Both the position numbers and the translations under genes were made by a program. From NCBI GenBank assembly GCA_015689745.1, contig WVSO01000004.1, positions 1-64,000 of the forward strand: a stretch of DNA of 64,000 nucleotides, read 5' to 3'. Positions within the stretch are counted from its first letter, which is position 1. Each line of letters begins with the position of its first letter. Origin of the DNA: Rhodobacterales bacterium HKCCSP123. GTDB taxonomy: Bacteria > Pseudomonadota > Alphaproteobacteria > Rhodobacterales > Rhodobacteraceae. Shown here one piece after another: positions 8,114 through 15,905 of this stretch. The notes under the pieces are model-generated. The model saw only the letters and a program-made list of their open reading frames with translations, was not told the DNA's origin and did not search any database.

Positions 8114-8347
8114 ATGTATGACCGCATGACGCTGCGCCGGTCGCGCAAATCGAAGACAAAACATGTTCCTCATAGGTGTCACCGCTGCAATGGAACCGGC
8201 ATCGCCCCCTGCCGCACCTGCGGCGGCACGGGCAAGCTGAAGCGCGGCGCCGACAGGAACGGTCATCCGGCCTTTGGCCCTTGCGAAGGTTGCTACGGTC
8301 GCAAGACCACGCGATGCCCGACCTGCAACGGCCAGGTCTTCGTCTGA
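8114..8347 (+). CDS. DnaJ-type zinc-finger miniprotein without J domain
   Basis: A 77-residue protein made almost entirely of four cysteine pairs: CHRCNGTG, CRTCGGTG, CEGCYGRK and CPTCNGQV. The first two keep the full CXXCXGXG repeat of the DnaJ zinc-binding domain, so two zinc ions are expected. There is no J domain and no C-terminal substrate-binding region, so it is not a full chaperone. The basic N-terminus (MTLRRSRKSKTKH) could bind nucleic acid. GGGAG seven bases upstream supports 8114; an in-frame ATG at 8054 would add 20 residues. It ends 8 bases from the convergent gene. Confidence 0.7.
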   Translation: MYDRMTLRRSRKSKTKHVPHRCHRCNGTGIAPCRTCGGTGKLKRGADRNGHPAFGPCEGCYGRKTTRCPTCNGQVFV

Positions 8348-8355
8348 CATGTCGT

Positions 8356-10422
8356 TCAGCGCCGCCCTTCGCGCAGCCAGCCCGCGACGGTCAGCGCGGC
8401 GGCCAGAAGCAGGAACAGCCAGGCCGAGATGAGCGGCGTCACCGTGACATCGGTCGTCAGGTAGGCGTTGCGTGCGGTCAGGCCGATCCAGCCGCGCCCG
8501 TTGGCCGTCCGCCCCTCGGCGACGCGGCGGATGTCCGGCATCCCGTCCTCGAGCCGAAGAACGGCACCCGACAGGGGATCGGCCAGGGGGTCGAGCCGCG
8601 CACCGCTGGCGATGGTCTCCTCGAATTCGCGTGGCGCGGCCGGGCCGAGCGCGATTACCGTTTCGCGCTCGCCTTCCCGCAGGCGGTAGAGGCCCTGCTC
8701 GGCCCCGTCGATCTCGGCGGTGAAGCGGCCCGGCGCGGTCTCCGTCAGCACCACCTGGGTCTCGCTGCCATCCGGCGCCGTCACGCTCAGCACACCGACC
8801 GCCCCGGCCAGGGTCCGGCGCGTCACGCGGATCGTCTGGCCATCGGTCTCGGCGACCAGCGCCTCTTCCTCGAGGTCGGGCTCGCCCATCATCCAGTGCG
8901 CCAGCCGGCGCAGCATCTCGAGCTGCGGCCCGCCCCCCTCGTAGCCGCGATCCCAGAGCCAGGCGTGATCCGACGCGAGCAGCGCGACGCGCCCCTCACC
9001 CACGCGGTCGAGCATCAGGAGCGGCACGCCGCCATTGCCGGTCATCACCGTCTGGCCCGCCTGTTCGGTCACCTCGATCTGCCGCATCCAGCGGCCCCAG
9101 GGCTGATCGCTGTCGGCGAGCGGCTCATGCGCCTCCGCCAGCCCGGCGGTGACCGGGTGGCGCTGCCCGAGGTCGGAGATCTCGGGCAGGAAGGGCGCCT
9201 CGATCACCCGCGCGGTGGGCCGCCCCGGCAGGATCTCCGATAGCGGCGTCCGGTAGAGCGAGGCCGCCGAGGCGTAATCGGGACCTGCGGCCAGCAGAAG
9301 CGCCCCGCCATCCTCGACGTAGCGGCGAATGTTGTCGATGTAGAGCATCGGAAGGATGCCCCGGCGCTGGTAGCGGTCGAAGATGATCAGGTCGAAATCG
9401 TCGACCGACTCCATGAACAACTCGCGCGTGGGGAAGGCGATGAGGCTGAGTTCCGTCACCGGCACGCCGTCCTGCCTGTCCGGCGGGCGCAGGATGGTGA
9501 AATGCACGAGATCGACCGAGGGGTCCGATTTCAGAAGGTTCCGCCAGGTCCGCTGCCCCGGATGCGGCTCGCCCGAGACGAGCAGCACCGACAGCCGGTC
9601 TCGGATGCCGTTGATCTGCACCACGGCGGCGTTGTTGCGGTCGGTCAGTTCGCCCGGCGCTTCGGGAATGATGAACTGCACGACGTTCTGGCCCGCGTGG
9701 TCCAGCGTCAGGGGAAGTTGCAGTGTCTCGTTCGTCGGCACCTGGAAGGTGCGCGAAGGCCCGCCGTCGATGGCAATGGCGATCTCGGCGCGACCCGACA
9801 GGCCGGCGGGCACCGCGCCCTGGTCCTCGATCCGCAGGGTCATCATCAGCTCTTCGCCGATGATCCCGAAGGCCGGGGCGGTCTCGATCACCAGCCGCCG
9901 GTCCCAGTCGGTCTCGCGCCCCGTGATCAGCGCGTGAAGCGGCGCGGGCAGGTCGGGCACCAGTTGCGCGTCATGCAGCTGTCCGTCGGTGACAAGGATC
10001 GCCCCCGCGATGCGCGCCCGCGGCTCCTCGGCCAGCATCCGGTTCAGTTCCGCCATCAGAAGCGTGCCGGCGTTCTCCGGCGCATCCGCAACGGTCGACA
10101 GGCGCATCTCCATCCCCAGGGCGGCGATCTCGGCCTCGAGCGCCTCGAGCGCGTCCACCGTCTGGTCGGGCCGGTCGGCGATGCGCTGGCTGGCGGACTG
10201 GTCGGCCACGACAAGGACGATATCCGGGAGCGGCTCACGCTCTTCCGATTGCAGCGAGGGGTTCAGAAGCGCGGCCAGCAGCGCTGCCCCCGCCAGAAGG
10301 CGGAAGGGCCAGCCGGACAGGCCGCGCCAGACGGCCAGCGCCACGATCAGCAGCGTCGCAGCCCCGAGGGCCCAGATCAGCGCCATCGGCAGAAGTGGAT
10401 CGAAGAGGATCGTCTGCGCCAT
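8356..10422 (-). CDS. Membrane protein with vWA-like and glutamine-amidotransferase-like domains
   Basis: A 688-residue protein, the last gene of the moxR operon. Two hydrophobic helices at the N-terminus (about 10-30 and 38-52) precede a vWA-like region with a MIDAS-type DQSAS and ILVTDGQLHD. A glutamine-amidotransferase-like region follows (about 290-500, containing VLLVSGEPHPGQRTW, DLIIFDRY and YVEDGGALLLAAG), and a single helix closes the protein (LISAWLFLLLAAALTVAGW). This layout is known from alphaproteobacterial proteins next to MoxR, DUF58 and DUF4159 genes. No catalytic triad is evident in the amidotransferase-like part. Role probably in envelope or metalloprotein maturation, by analogy only. 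Confidence 0.8.
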   Translation of the reverse strand: MAQTILFDPLLPMALIWALGAATLLIVALAVWRGLSGWPFRLLAGAALLAALLNPSLQSEEREPLPDIVLVVADQSASQRIADRPDQTVDALEALEAEIAALGMEMRLSTVADAPENAGTLLMAELNRMLAEEPRARIAGAILVTDGQLHDAQLVPDLPAPLHALITGRETDWDRRLVIETAPAFGIIGEELMMTLRIEDQGAVPAGLSGRAEIAIAIDGGPSRTFQVPTNETLQLPLTLDHAGQNVVQFIIPEAPGELTDRNNAAVVQINGIRDRLSVLLVSGEPHPGQRTWRNLLKSDPSVDLVHFTILRPPDRQDGVPVTELSLIAFPTRELFMESVDDFDLIIFDRYQRRGILPMLYIDNIRRYVEDGGALLLAAGPDYASAASLYRTPLSEILPGRPTARVIEAPFLPEISDLGQRHPVTAGLAEAHEPLADSDQPWGRWMRQIEVTEQAGQTVMTGNGGVPLLMLDRVGEGRVALLASDHAWLWDRGYEGGGPQLEMLRRLAHWMMGEPDLEEEALVAETDGQTIRVTRRTLAGAVGVLSVTAPDGSETQVVLTETAPGRFTAEIDGAEQGLYRLREGERETVIALGPAAPREFEETIASGARLDPLADPLSGAVLRLEDGMPDIRRVAEGRTANGRGWIGLTARNAYLTTDVTVTPLISAWLFLLLAAALTVAGWLREGRR

Positions 10423-10425
10423 GCC

Positions 10426-13194
10426 CTACTGCCCCAACCTGTCCAGCAGGGCCGGAACATGGACCTGGTCGGATTTGTAGTTCCCCGACAGCACGTGCAT
10501 CACGAGGTTCACGCCGAAGCGCAGCGCGATCTCGCGTTGGCGATCGCCGGCGGACCCGCGCCCCACGGGATAGAGCGCGCGGCCCGTCTCGTCCTGCGCC
10601 CAGGCCGCCGCCCAGTCGTTGCCGCCGATCAGGACGGGCGTCACCCCGTCGTTGAGGTTGCGGAAGGGCATCCCCTCGACCTGTTCGGCATCTGGGGGCG
10701 CCGCCTCGACCCAGACATCGCGGCTGAGGTGCCGCCCGGGGAAATCCTGCAGCAGGTAGAAGGTGCGCGTCAGCACGTGATCGGGCGGGATCGGTTCCAG
10801 CGGCGGAATGTCGAGGGGGGCTGCCAGCGCGCGCAGGCGCCGCCCCTCGGGCGTGCCCGAGCCGAAGCCGCCGATATGCGCGTCCCGCGTATCGAAGACG
10901 ATCATCCCGCCCGAGCGAAGGTAATCGTTGAGACGCCGGTAAGCCGCGGCGGATGGCAAGGGCTGGTCAGGTGTCACGGGCCAGTAGAGCATCGGGAAAA
11001 AGCTCAGCTCATCCCGTTCAAGATCGACACCGAGGGGCGGCGCGGGCTCGACCGAGGTGCGCTGCCAGAGCGTGTTCGACAAGCCCTGAAGGCCGGCGCG
11101 CGCCATCTCGTCGATCTCGGCATCGCCGGTCAGGACGTAAGCCAGCGTGACTTCGGAGGTGGCGAGCAGCGCCAACTGGTCCTCGGGGCTGAGGCCGCCC
11201 TCGGTCTGAGCCTGCCCGCCCTGCGGAAGGGCCAGCACGAGCGCCAGCACCGCGGTCCCGCGGGCAAGCCCCGACAGACGCCCGGCCAGCCAAAGCGACG
11301 CCAGCGCATCGATGAGCAGCAGGACAAGCGCGGCGGTCAGGAACGCGGCCATCAGGTCGGTCGGCGCGATCACCTCCATGCCCTCCACAGGGATCGAGGC
11401 GGGCCAGCTGGCCGGGGCCAGCACGGTATCGGCGGTGATCACGTTGCGCGCGATGCGCCGGTCGTCGGTGGCGTAGAGGCCGGGCAGCAGGGCGGCGGAG
11501 AGCGGCGCCTCGGCCAGCACCGCCCCCTCGACCCCGGGACGGGTGCCCGCGTCGCGGAGCGTGCCGAAGCCGTCCAGCACCTCCTCCGGGGTCCAGACCG
11601 TGCCTTCGAGGTCGGCCGCCTCGGGCGTGGCGGGGCGGGTCGAGATCGCCAGGCGCTCCAGCATCTGCACGAAGAGGCCCGAGAGCGGCAGCGTCGACCA
11701 TTCGGCATTCGCGGTGACATGGTAGAGCACGACCGAGCCCTGTCCGTGCCCCGCGCGGGTCACGAGCGGGGTGCCATCGGTCAGCGAGGCGATGGTGCGC
11801 ATGGCCAGCTCGGGGTCCGGCTGGGCCATGACCTGCGCGCTGACCTGCACGTCTTCCGGGATGGCAAGGCCGAAGAACGGAGAGGTGTCGGGAAAGGGGC
11901 GCAGGCTCTTGGGCTCACCCCAGCTCATCGCGCCGCCCACGCTGCGTCCGCCCTCGCGCAGGCGCACGGGCATCAGCGGGCCGGCGGTATCGCGGGCCAC
12001 GTCCGAGGCCGCGAGCCGCGGCCCGGCGAACCGCACGAGAAGGCCACCGTTCTCGACCCAGTCGGTCAGCGCCTCCTCCTCGTCCGGCGACAGCGTCGCG
12101 ATATCGGCGAGGATGATCACGTCGGGGCTGGCCAGGAGCATGTCGGTCAGCGCGCCCTCGATCAGGTCTGCGGTCGGCTCAAGCGCCTGTCGCAGGTAGT
12201 GAAGCGGCGACAAGAGCGCCTGCTGCTCATCATCCGCCCCGGCCGAGATCAGCGCGACCTGCCGACGCTGCAATGCGTCATCGGTCAGCGCCACGGTGCC
12301 CGCGCCGCGGATGCCCGCGACCTCGAACCGGGTGATGCGGTTGCGCAGCTCCGGGGGCAGGTCGAACTCGACCTCGGCGGCGGTGGCGCCCGCCTCGAAG
12401 GCTGCCGTCGCGCGGGCGAGATCGCGCGGGATGCCCGCCGGGTCGAGGCCGTGGGCGACCACCTCGACACTCAACGGTGCGCTCGCCCCGAGGCGGGTGA
12501 CCAAGCCCCGCACCGCGCCATCCTCGAAGCGCGGCGGCGCGAGGGCCAGCACGTCGCGCGTGCCCTGGAAGACCGAGATCGGCCCAAGCTCCGACAGCGC
12601 GGCGGTCAGGTCATCGCGTCCCGCGTGGTCGAGCCCGTCGGCGATCCAGTAGGTTTCGAGCGGCCCCTCCAGCCCGTCGGCCCAGTCGGCCGCGGCAACC
12701 AGGTCCGGCGCGTAGGGCGCGGGCATCAGCGAAGGCAGGCGCGCGGCCCATGCGTTCGCCGATTGCGACGGCAGATCGCCCGCGGGCAGGTCGGTCAGTT
12801 GCACCAATGCGACTGGACGGCCCGCGCGCTGCGCCTCGTCGAGCAGCAGGCCTGCCCGGTCCAGCCGGTCCGACCAGTCGCGCGCCGAGGCCCAGGAGCT
12901 GTCCATCAGGACGAGAAGTGGTCCCTCGCCCGTGCGTTCGGCCTGGGGGTTCAGGACCGGACCGGCGAAGCCGACGATCGCCGTTGCCAGGGCGGCCGTG
13001 CGCAGGAGCAGGAGCCACCAGGGCGTCTTGTCGGTCTGGCTGTCGTCGTCCTTCAGTCCCAGCAGCAACGCAACGCCGGGGAACCGCCGCCGGATCGGTG
13101 CGGGCGGGACCGCACGCAGGATCCACCACAGGACCGGCAGCGCGATGAGCGCTGTCAGCACGAGCGGCGTTCCGAAGGCGAGGCTGCCGATCAT
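10426..13194 (-). CDS. BatA-like/DUF4159 membrane protein
   Basis: A 922-residue protein. The N-terminus has the double-transmembrane module of aerotolerance BatA-type proteins (LVLTALIALPVLWWILRA, then a second helix near 60-80), followed by a vWA-like segment (LLVLMDSSWAS) and an amidotransferase-like region. Two further hydrophobic segments lie near 610-660. The last about 230 residues form DUF4159 (FFPMLYWPVTPDQPLPSAAA, YLRSGGMIVFDTRD, SGNYKSDQVHVPALL). It stops 3 bases before the next gene. In related operons these proteins surround a MoxR ATPase and are thought to assist assembly of other proteins; no specific client is visible here. Confidence 0.85.
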   Translation of the reverse strand: MIGSLAFGTPLVLTALIALPVLWWILRAVPPAPIRRRFPGVALLLGLKDDDSQTDKTPWWLLLLRTAALATAIVGFAGPVLNPQAERTGEGPLLVLMDSSWASARDWSDRLDRAGLLLDEAQRAGRPVALVQLTDLPAGDLPSQSANAWAARLPSLMPAPYAPDLVAAADWADGLEGPLETYWIADGLDHAGRDDLTAALSELGPISVFQGTRDVLALAPPRFEDGAVRGLVTRLGASAPLSVEVVAHGLDPAGIPRDLARATAAFEAGATAAEVEFDLPPELRNRITRFEVAGIRGAGTVALTDDALQRRQVALISAGADDEQQALLSPLHYLRQALEPTADLIEGALTDMLLASPDVIILADIATLSPDEEEALTDWVENGGLLVRFAGPRLAASDVARDTAGPLMPVRLREGGRSVGGAMSWGEPKSLRPFPDTSPFFGLAIPEDVQVSAQVMAQPDPELAMRTIASLTDGTPLVTRAGHGQGSVVLYHVTANAEWSTLPLSGLFVQMLERLAISTRPATPEAADLEGTVWTPEEVLDGFGTLRDAGTRPGVEGAVLAEAPLSAALLPGLYATDDRRIARNVITADTVLAPASWPASIPVEGMEVIAPTDLMAAFLTAALVLLLIDALASLWLAGRLSGLARGTAVLALVLALPQGGQAQTEGGLSPEDQLALLATSEVTLAYVLTGDAEIDEMARAGLQGLSNTLWQRTSVEPAPPLGVDLERDELSFFPMLYWPVTPDQPLPSAAAYRRLNDYLRSGGMIVFDTRDAHIGGFGSGTPEGRRLRALAAPLDIPPLEPIPPDHVLTRTFYLLQDFPGRHLSRDVWVEAAPPDAEQVEGMPFRNLNDGVTPVLIGGNDWAAAWAQDETGRALYPVGRGSAGDRQREIALRFGVNLVMHVLSGNYKSDQVHVPALLDRLGQ

Positions 13195-13221
13195 CGCGCG
13201 CCCCCGTCAGCGGCGGCCGAC

Positions 13222-13308
13222 GGGTTTTGCAAAACCCTTGGCACGCCCTTGCAAGGGCGTGGTCCAGAGCCTTGCAAGGCTCTGGCAAATCTCTTGCAAG
13301 AGATTTGC
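13222..13308. repeat. Array of four perfect palindromes centred on TTGCAA
   Basis: Four adjacent uninterrupted palindromes fill most of the 124-base gap between the DUF58 and DUF4159 genes. A: GGGTTTTGCAAAACCC (13222-13237). B: 13242-13261, arms CACGCCCTTG/CAAGGGCGTG. C: 13264-13285, arms CCAGAGCCTTG/CAAGGCTCTGG. D: 13285-13308, arms GCAAATCTCTTG/CAAGAGATTTGC. The arms differ but every centre is TTGCAA, and centres are 22, 23 and 22 bases apart (two helical turns). They could act as protein sites, as stacked RNA hairpins between operon genes, or both. Confidence 0.9.
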
Positions 13309-13318
13309 GCCGCCCCGC

Positions 13319-14212
13319 TCATGCGCGCACCTTTTCAAGGGCGCGGTAGAGCCACAAGAGCGTCGGCTCCGCCGCATCGCCCGTGTGGTGCAGGTGGTAG
13401 CGCCAGCCGGTGCGGCGGCACATCTCCTGCAACAGCGCCTTCCGCTCTGCCAGGCGGCCGAGATACTCCTCGCGCAGCGATCGTGCCTTCAGCGTCTCGA
13501 AGCGGATCGCACCGGTCATCGACTCGAAGACGGTACGCCCGTCATAGGGAAACGCCTCCTCGTCGGGGTCGAGAACCTGCACCAGGGCACCCTTGACCTC
13601 ACGGTCGGCGGCTCGGCCCAGAACCGCCTCGATCGCGGCCGGATCGCCCAGGAAATCCGAGAAGAACACGGCCCGGCTGCCCATCGGCATCATCTGCGGC
13701 CGGGGCGTGCCGTAATCGCCCGCCTCGTGCCCGTCCATCAGCGCCTGCGCCAGCCGCATGAGCTGAGCCGTGCCGCCGCGGGGCGGCTCGGACATGTGCG
13801 TCAGGCCCACGCGCTCGCCGCCGCGCACGGCGAGGATGGCGAGCGCCATCGCCAGCGTTTGCGCCCGGCGCAGCTTCGAGGGGCGCGACCTGTGCCCGGT
13901 GAAGGTCATCGAGGCGGCGTCGTCGACACCCAGCATCACCGACTGCGCGGCCTGCCACTCGGTCTGTCGGATGAAATGCCCGTCCGACCGCCCCGAGCGA
14001 CGCCAGTCGATCTGGCGATAGCCGTCGCCTGCCTGTGCCGGGCGGTATTGCCAGAACTCGCCGCCCGTGCCCGACCGCTTGCGGCCGTGGGTGCCCAGAA
14101 GCACGGTCGCGGCAAGGTGCTGCGCATCGGCCATGAGGGCGGGCAGCGTCCCCGCCACCGCCTCCGAGCGCGAGCGGAGCGTCTCGGGCGTATGAAGCGC
14201 CGTGTCGCTCAA
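13319..14212 (-). CDS. DUF58 domain protein
   Basis: A 297-residue protein of the DUF58 family that regularly accompanies MoxR ATPases. The core signature is visible (GEFWQYRPAQAGDGYRQIDW, then RRSGRSDGHFIRQTE), followed by the vWA-like part with VDDAASM and AVFFSDFLGD. No ATG fits the family N-terminus; a TTG at 14212 gives (M)SDTALHTPETLRSRSEA and overlaps the moxR stop as TTGA, so translation is probably coupled. A longer in-frame opening upstream lies inside moxR and is spurious. Confidence 0.85.
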   Translation of the reverse strand: MSDTALHTPETLRSRSEAVAGTLPALMADAQHLAATVLLGTHGRKRSGTGGEFWQYRPAQAGDGYRQIDWRRSGRSDGHFIRQTEWQAAQSVMLGVDDAASMTFTGHRSRPSKLRRAQTLAMALAILAVRGGERVGLTHMSEPPRGGTAQLMRLAQALMDGHEAGDYGTPRPQMMPMGSRAVFFSDFLGDPAAIEAVLGRAADREVKGALVQVLDPDEEAFPYDGRTVFESMTGAIRFETLKARSLREEYLGRLAERKALLQEMCRRTGWRYHLHHTGDAAEPTLLWLYRALEKVRA

Positions 14213-15228
14213 GCGGCCAGCCCGATCCGGGTGACGCGCGCGGTGACCTCGTCGATCACCTCTTCCAGCACCGCGCCCTCGGCACGGGCGCCGAAGCTCA
14301 GCGCCATGCGGTGACTGAGGACCGGACGCGCCAGGTGCGCCACATCCTCGGGGGAGGGCGCGAGGCGCCCGTCGAGCAGCGCGCGGGCACGTACCGTCAG
14401 CATCAGCGCCTGCGCCGCGCGCGGGCCTGGGCCCCAGGCGACCGTCTTCCTGACGATCTCGGGCGCCTCCTCTCCCTCGGGACGGCAGGCGCGCACAAGG
14501 TCGAGGATGAGCTCGACCACCGCCTCTCCCACCGGCATGCGGCGGACGATGCCCTGCGCGCGGATCAGCTCCTCGGGGGTGAAGACGCGCGTCGCACGGG
14601 CATCGGCGGTTCCCGTCGTGGCCAGCAGGATGCCCCGCTCGGTGTCGCGGTCGGGGTAATCGACGTCGATCTTCACCAGGAAACGGTCGAGCTGTGCCTC
14701 GGGCAGGGGGTAGGTCCCCTCCTGCTCGATCGGGTTCTGCGTCGCCAGAACGTGAAACGGCGCGGGCAGTGGCTTGTGCTCGCCCGCGACCGTCACCTCG
14801 CGCTCCTGCATCGCCTGGAGGAGCGCCGACTGCGTCCGCGGCGAGGCACGGTTGATCTCGTCGGCCATCAGCAGTTGGCAGAAGGCAGGCCCTTCGATGA
14901 AGCGAAAGGCGCGGCTGCCATCCTGCGCGGTTTCCAGCACCTCGGAGCCAAGGATATCCGCGGGCATCAGGTCGGGTGTGAACTGGATGCGGTTCGCAGA
15001 CAGGCCCATGACCGTCGAAAGCGTGTCCACAAGGAGCGTCTTTCCGAGGCCCGGCAGCCCCATGAGAAGCGCGTGCCCCCCCGACAGCATCGCCGAGAGG
15101 GCAAGGTCGACGACCTCCTGCTGACCGATGATCCTGGTGGCGATCGAAGCTTTCGCCTCCCCCAGCCTTGCGCCCAGCGCTTCGATCTCGGCGACCAGCT
15201 CGGCGGCGGGGGCGTCGGGGTTGGACAT
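14209..15228 (-). CDS. moxR: MoxR-family AAA+ ATPase
   Basis: A 339-residue AAA+ chaperone-like ATPase. Walker A is GLPGLGKT (57-64), Walker B LLMADEIN (119-126), sensor 1 ATQNPIEQEG and the arginine-finger region QLDRF. MoxR proteins remodel or insert cofactors into partner proteins, usually with neighbouring vWA-domain proteins, which fits the three genes downstream. The ATG at 15228 is chosen by family alignment (MSNPDAPAAELV) and a GGAG site; an in-frame ATG at 15339 would extend into the divergent promoter. Confidence 0.92.
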   Translation of the reverse strand: MSNPDAPAAELVAEIEALGARLGEAKASIATRIIGQQEVVDLALSAMLSGGHALLMGLPGLGKTLLVDTLSTVMGLSANRIQFTPDLMPADILGSEVLETAQDGSRAFRFIEGPAFCQLLMADEINRASPRTQSALLQAMQEREVTVAGEHKPLPAPFHVLATQNPIEQEGTYPLPEAQLDRFLVKIDVDYPDRDTERGILLATTGTADARATRVFTPEELIRAQGIVRRMPVGEAVVELILDLVRACRPEGEEAPEIVRKTVAWGPGPRAAQALMLTVRARALLDGRLAPSPEDVAHLARPVLSHRMALSFGARAEGAVLEEVIDEVTARVTRIGLAA

Positions 15229-15320
15229 GGCAAAGCTCCGAGGGATGATTATGTGATCCAGTGGTAGCAGACGTATTCCGCCGACCACAAATGGCAAAGC
15301 GTGCAGGGGGACAAAAGAAC

Positions 15321-15905
15321 GTGACAGATGCGGCGACACCGGGCACCGACGGGTTGATGAAGGCCGCGCAGGAGGCGGCGAAAGGCGGCAGGCTGCCGCC
15401 CGTTCACCTCTGGAACCCGCCGTTCTGCGGCGACCTCGACATGGAAATCCGGCGTGATGGAACGTGGTTCCACGAAGGCACGCCGATCGGGCGCGCGCCC
15501 CTGGTGCGGCTCTTCTCGACCATCCTGAAGAAGGAGGGGGAGAAGTTCTTCCTTGTCACGCCCGTCGAGAAGGTCGGTATCCGGGTCGAGGATGCCCCTT
15601 TCGTCGCGCAGGATTTCGAGGCCGAGGGCAAGGGCCCCGCCCAGATCGTCACCTTCACGACCAATGTCGGCGACAAGACCGTCGCCGGCCCCGAGAACCC
15701 GATCCGGGTCGAGCGCGACGAGACCGGAGAGCCGTCGCCCTATGTCCATGTCCGCGCCGGGCTCGAGGCGCTCATCGACCGGAAAAGCTTCTACCGGCTG
15801 GTCGACCTCGGCGAGGCGCACGAGGTAGCCGGAGTAGACTGGTTCGGCGTCTGGTCGGGCGGCGTCTTCTTCAAGATCATCCCGGTGCGGGAGCTTTCGC
15901 TCTAA
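15321..15905 (+). CDS. DUF1285 domain protein
   Basis: A 194-residue cytoplasmic protein of the DUF1285 family, conserved in alphaproteobacteria and often near moxR. Family features seen: PPVHLWNPPFCGDLDMEI, the G.W.HEG.PI motif, LVRLFSTILKKEGEKFFLVTPVEKVGI, and the end WFGVWSGGVFFKI. Function unknown; the fold is reported as two similar beta-rich halves. GTG at 15321 is chosen because AGGGGG lies 10 bases upstream; in-frame ATGs at 15261 and 15291 are alternatives. It is divergent from moxR, and its stop overlaps the stop of the GMC dehydrogenase gene on the other strand by a few bases. Confidence 0.8.
   Translation: MTDAATPGTDGLMKAAQEAAKGGRLPPVHLWNPPFCGDLDMEIRRDGTWFHEGTPIGRAPLVRLFSTILKKEGEKFFLVTPVEKVGIRVEDAPFVAQDFEAEGKGPAQIVTFTTNVGDKTVAGPENPIRVERDETGEPSPYVHVRAGLEALIDRKSFYRLVDLGEAHEVAGVDWFGVWSGGVFFKIIPVRELSL

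Noticed and set aside
9502-13596. A 1364-codon plus-strand open frame opposite the DUF4159/GATase genes
   Set aside because: Its translation is rich in Arg/Gln/His/Gly with no domain, it runs across two well-supported minus-strand genes and the palindrome array; this is a typical GC-rich antisense shadow.
14213-15346. A long N-terminal extension of the DUF58 protein
   Set aside because: The extra part is the out-of-frame translation of moxR; the family start lies at the TTGA overlap at 14212.
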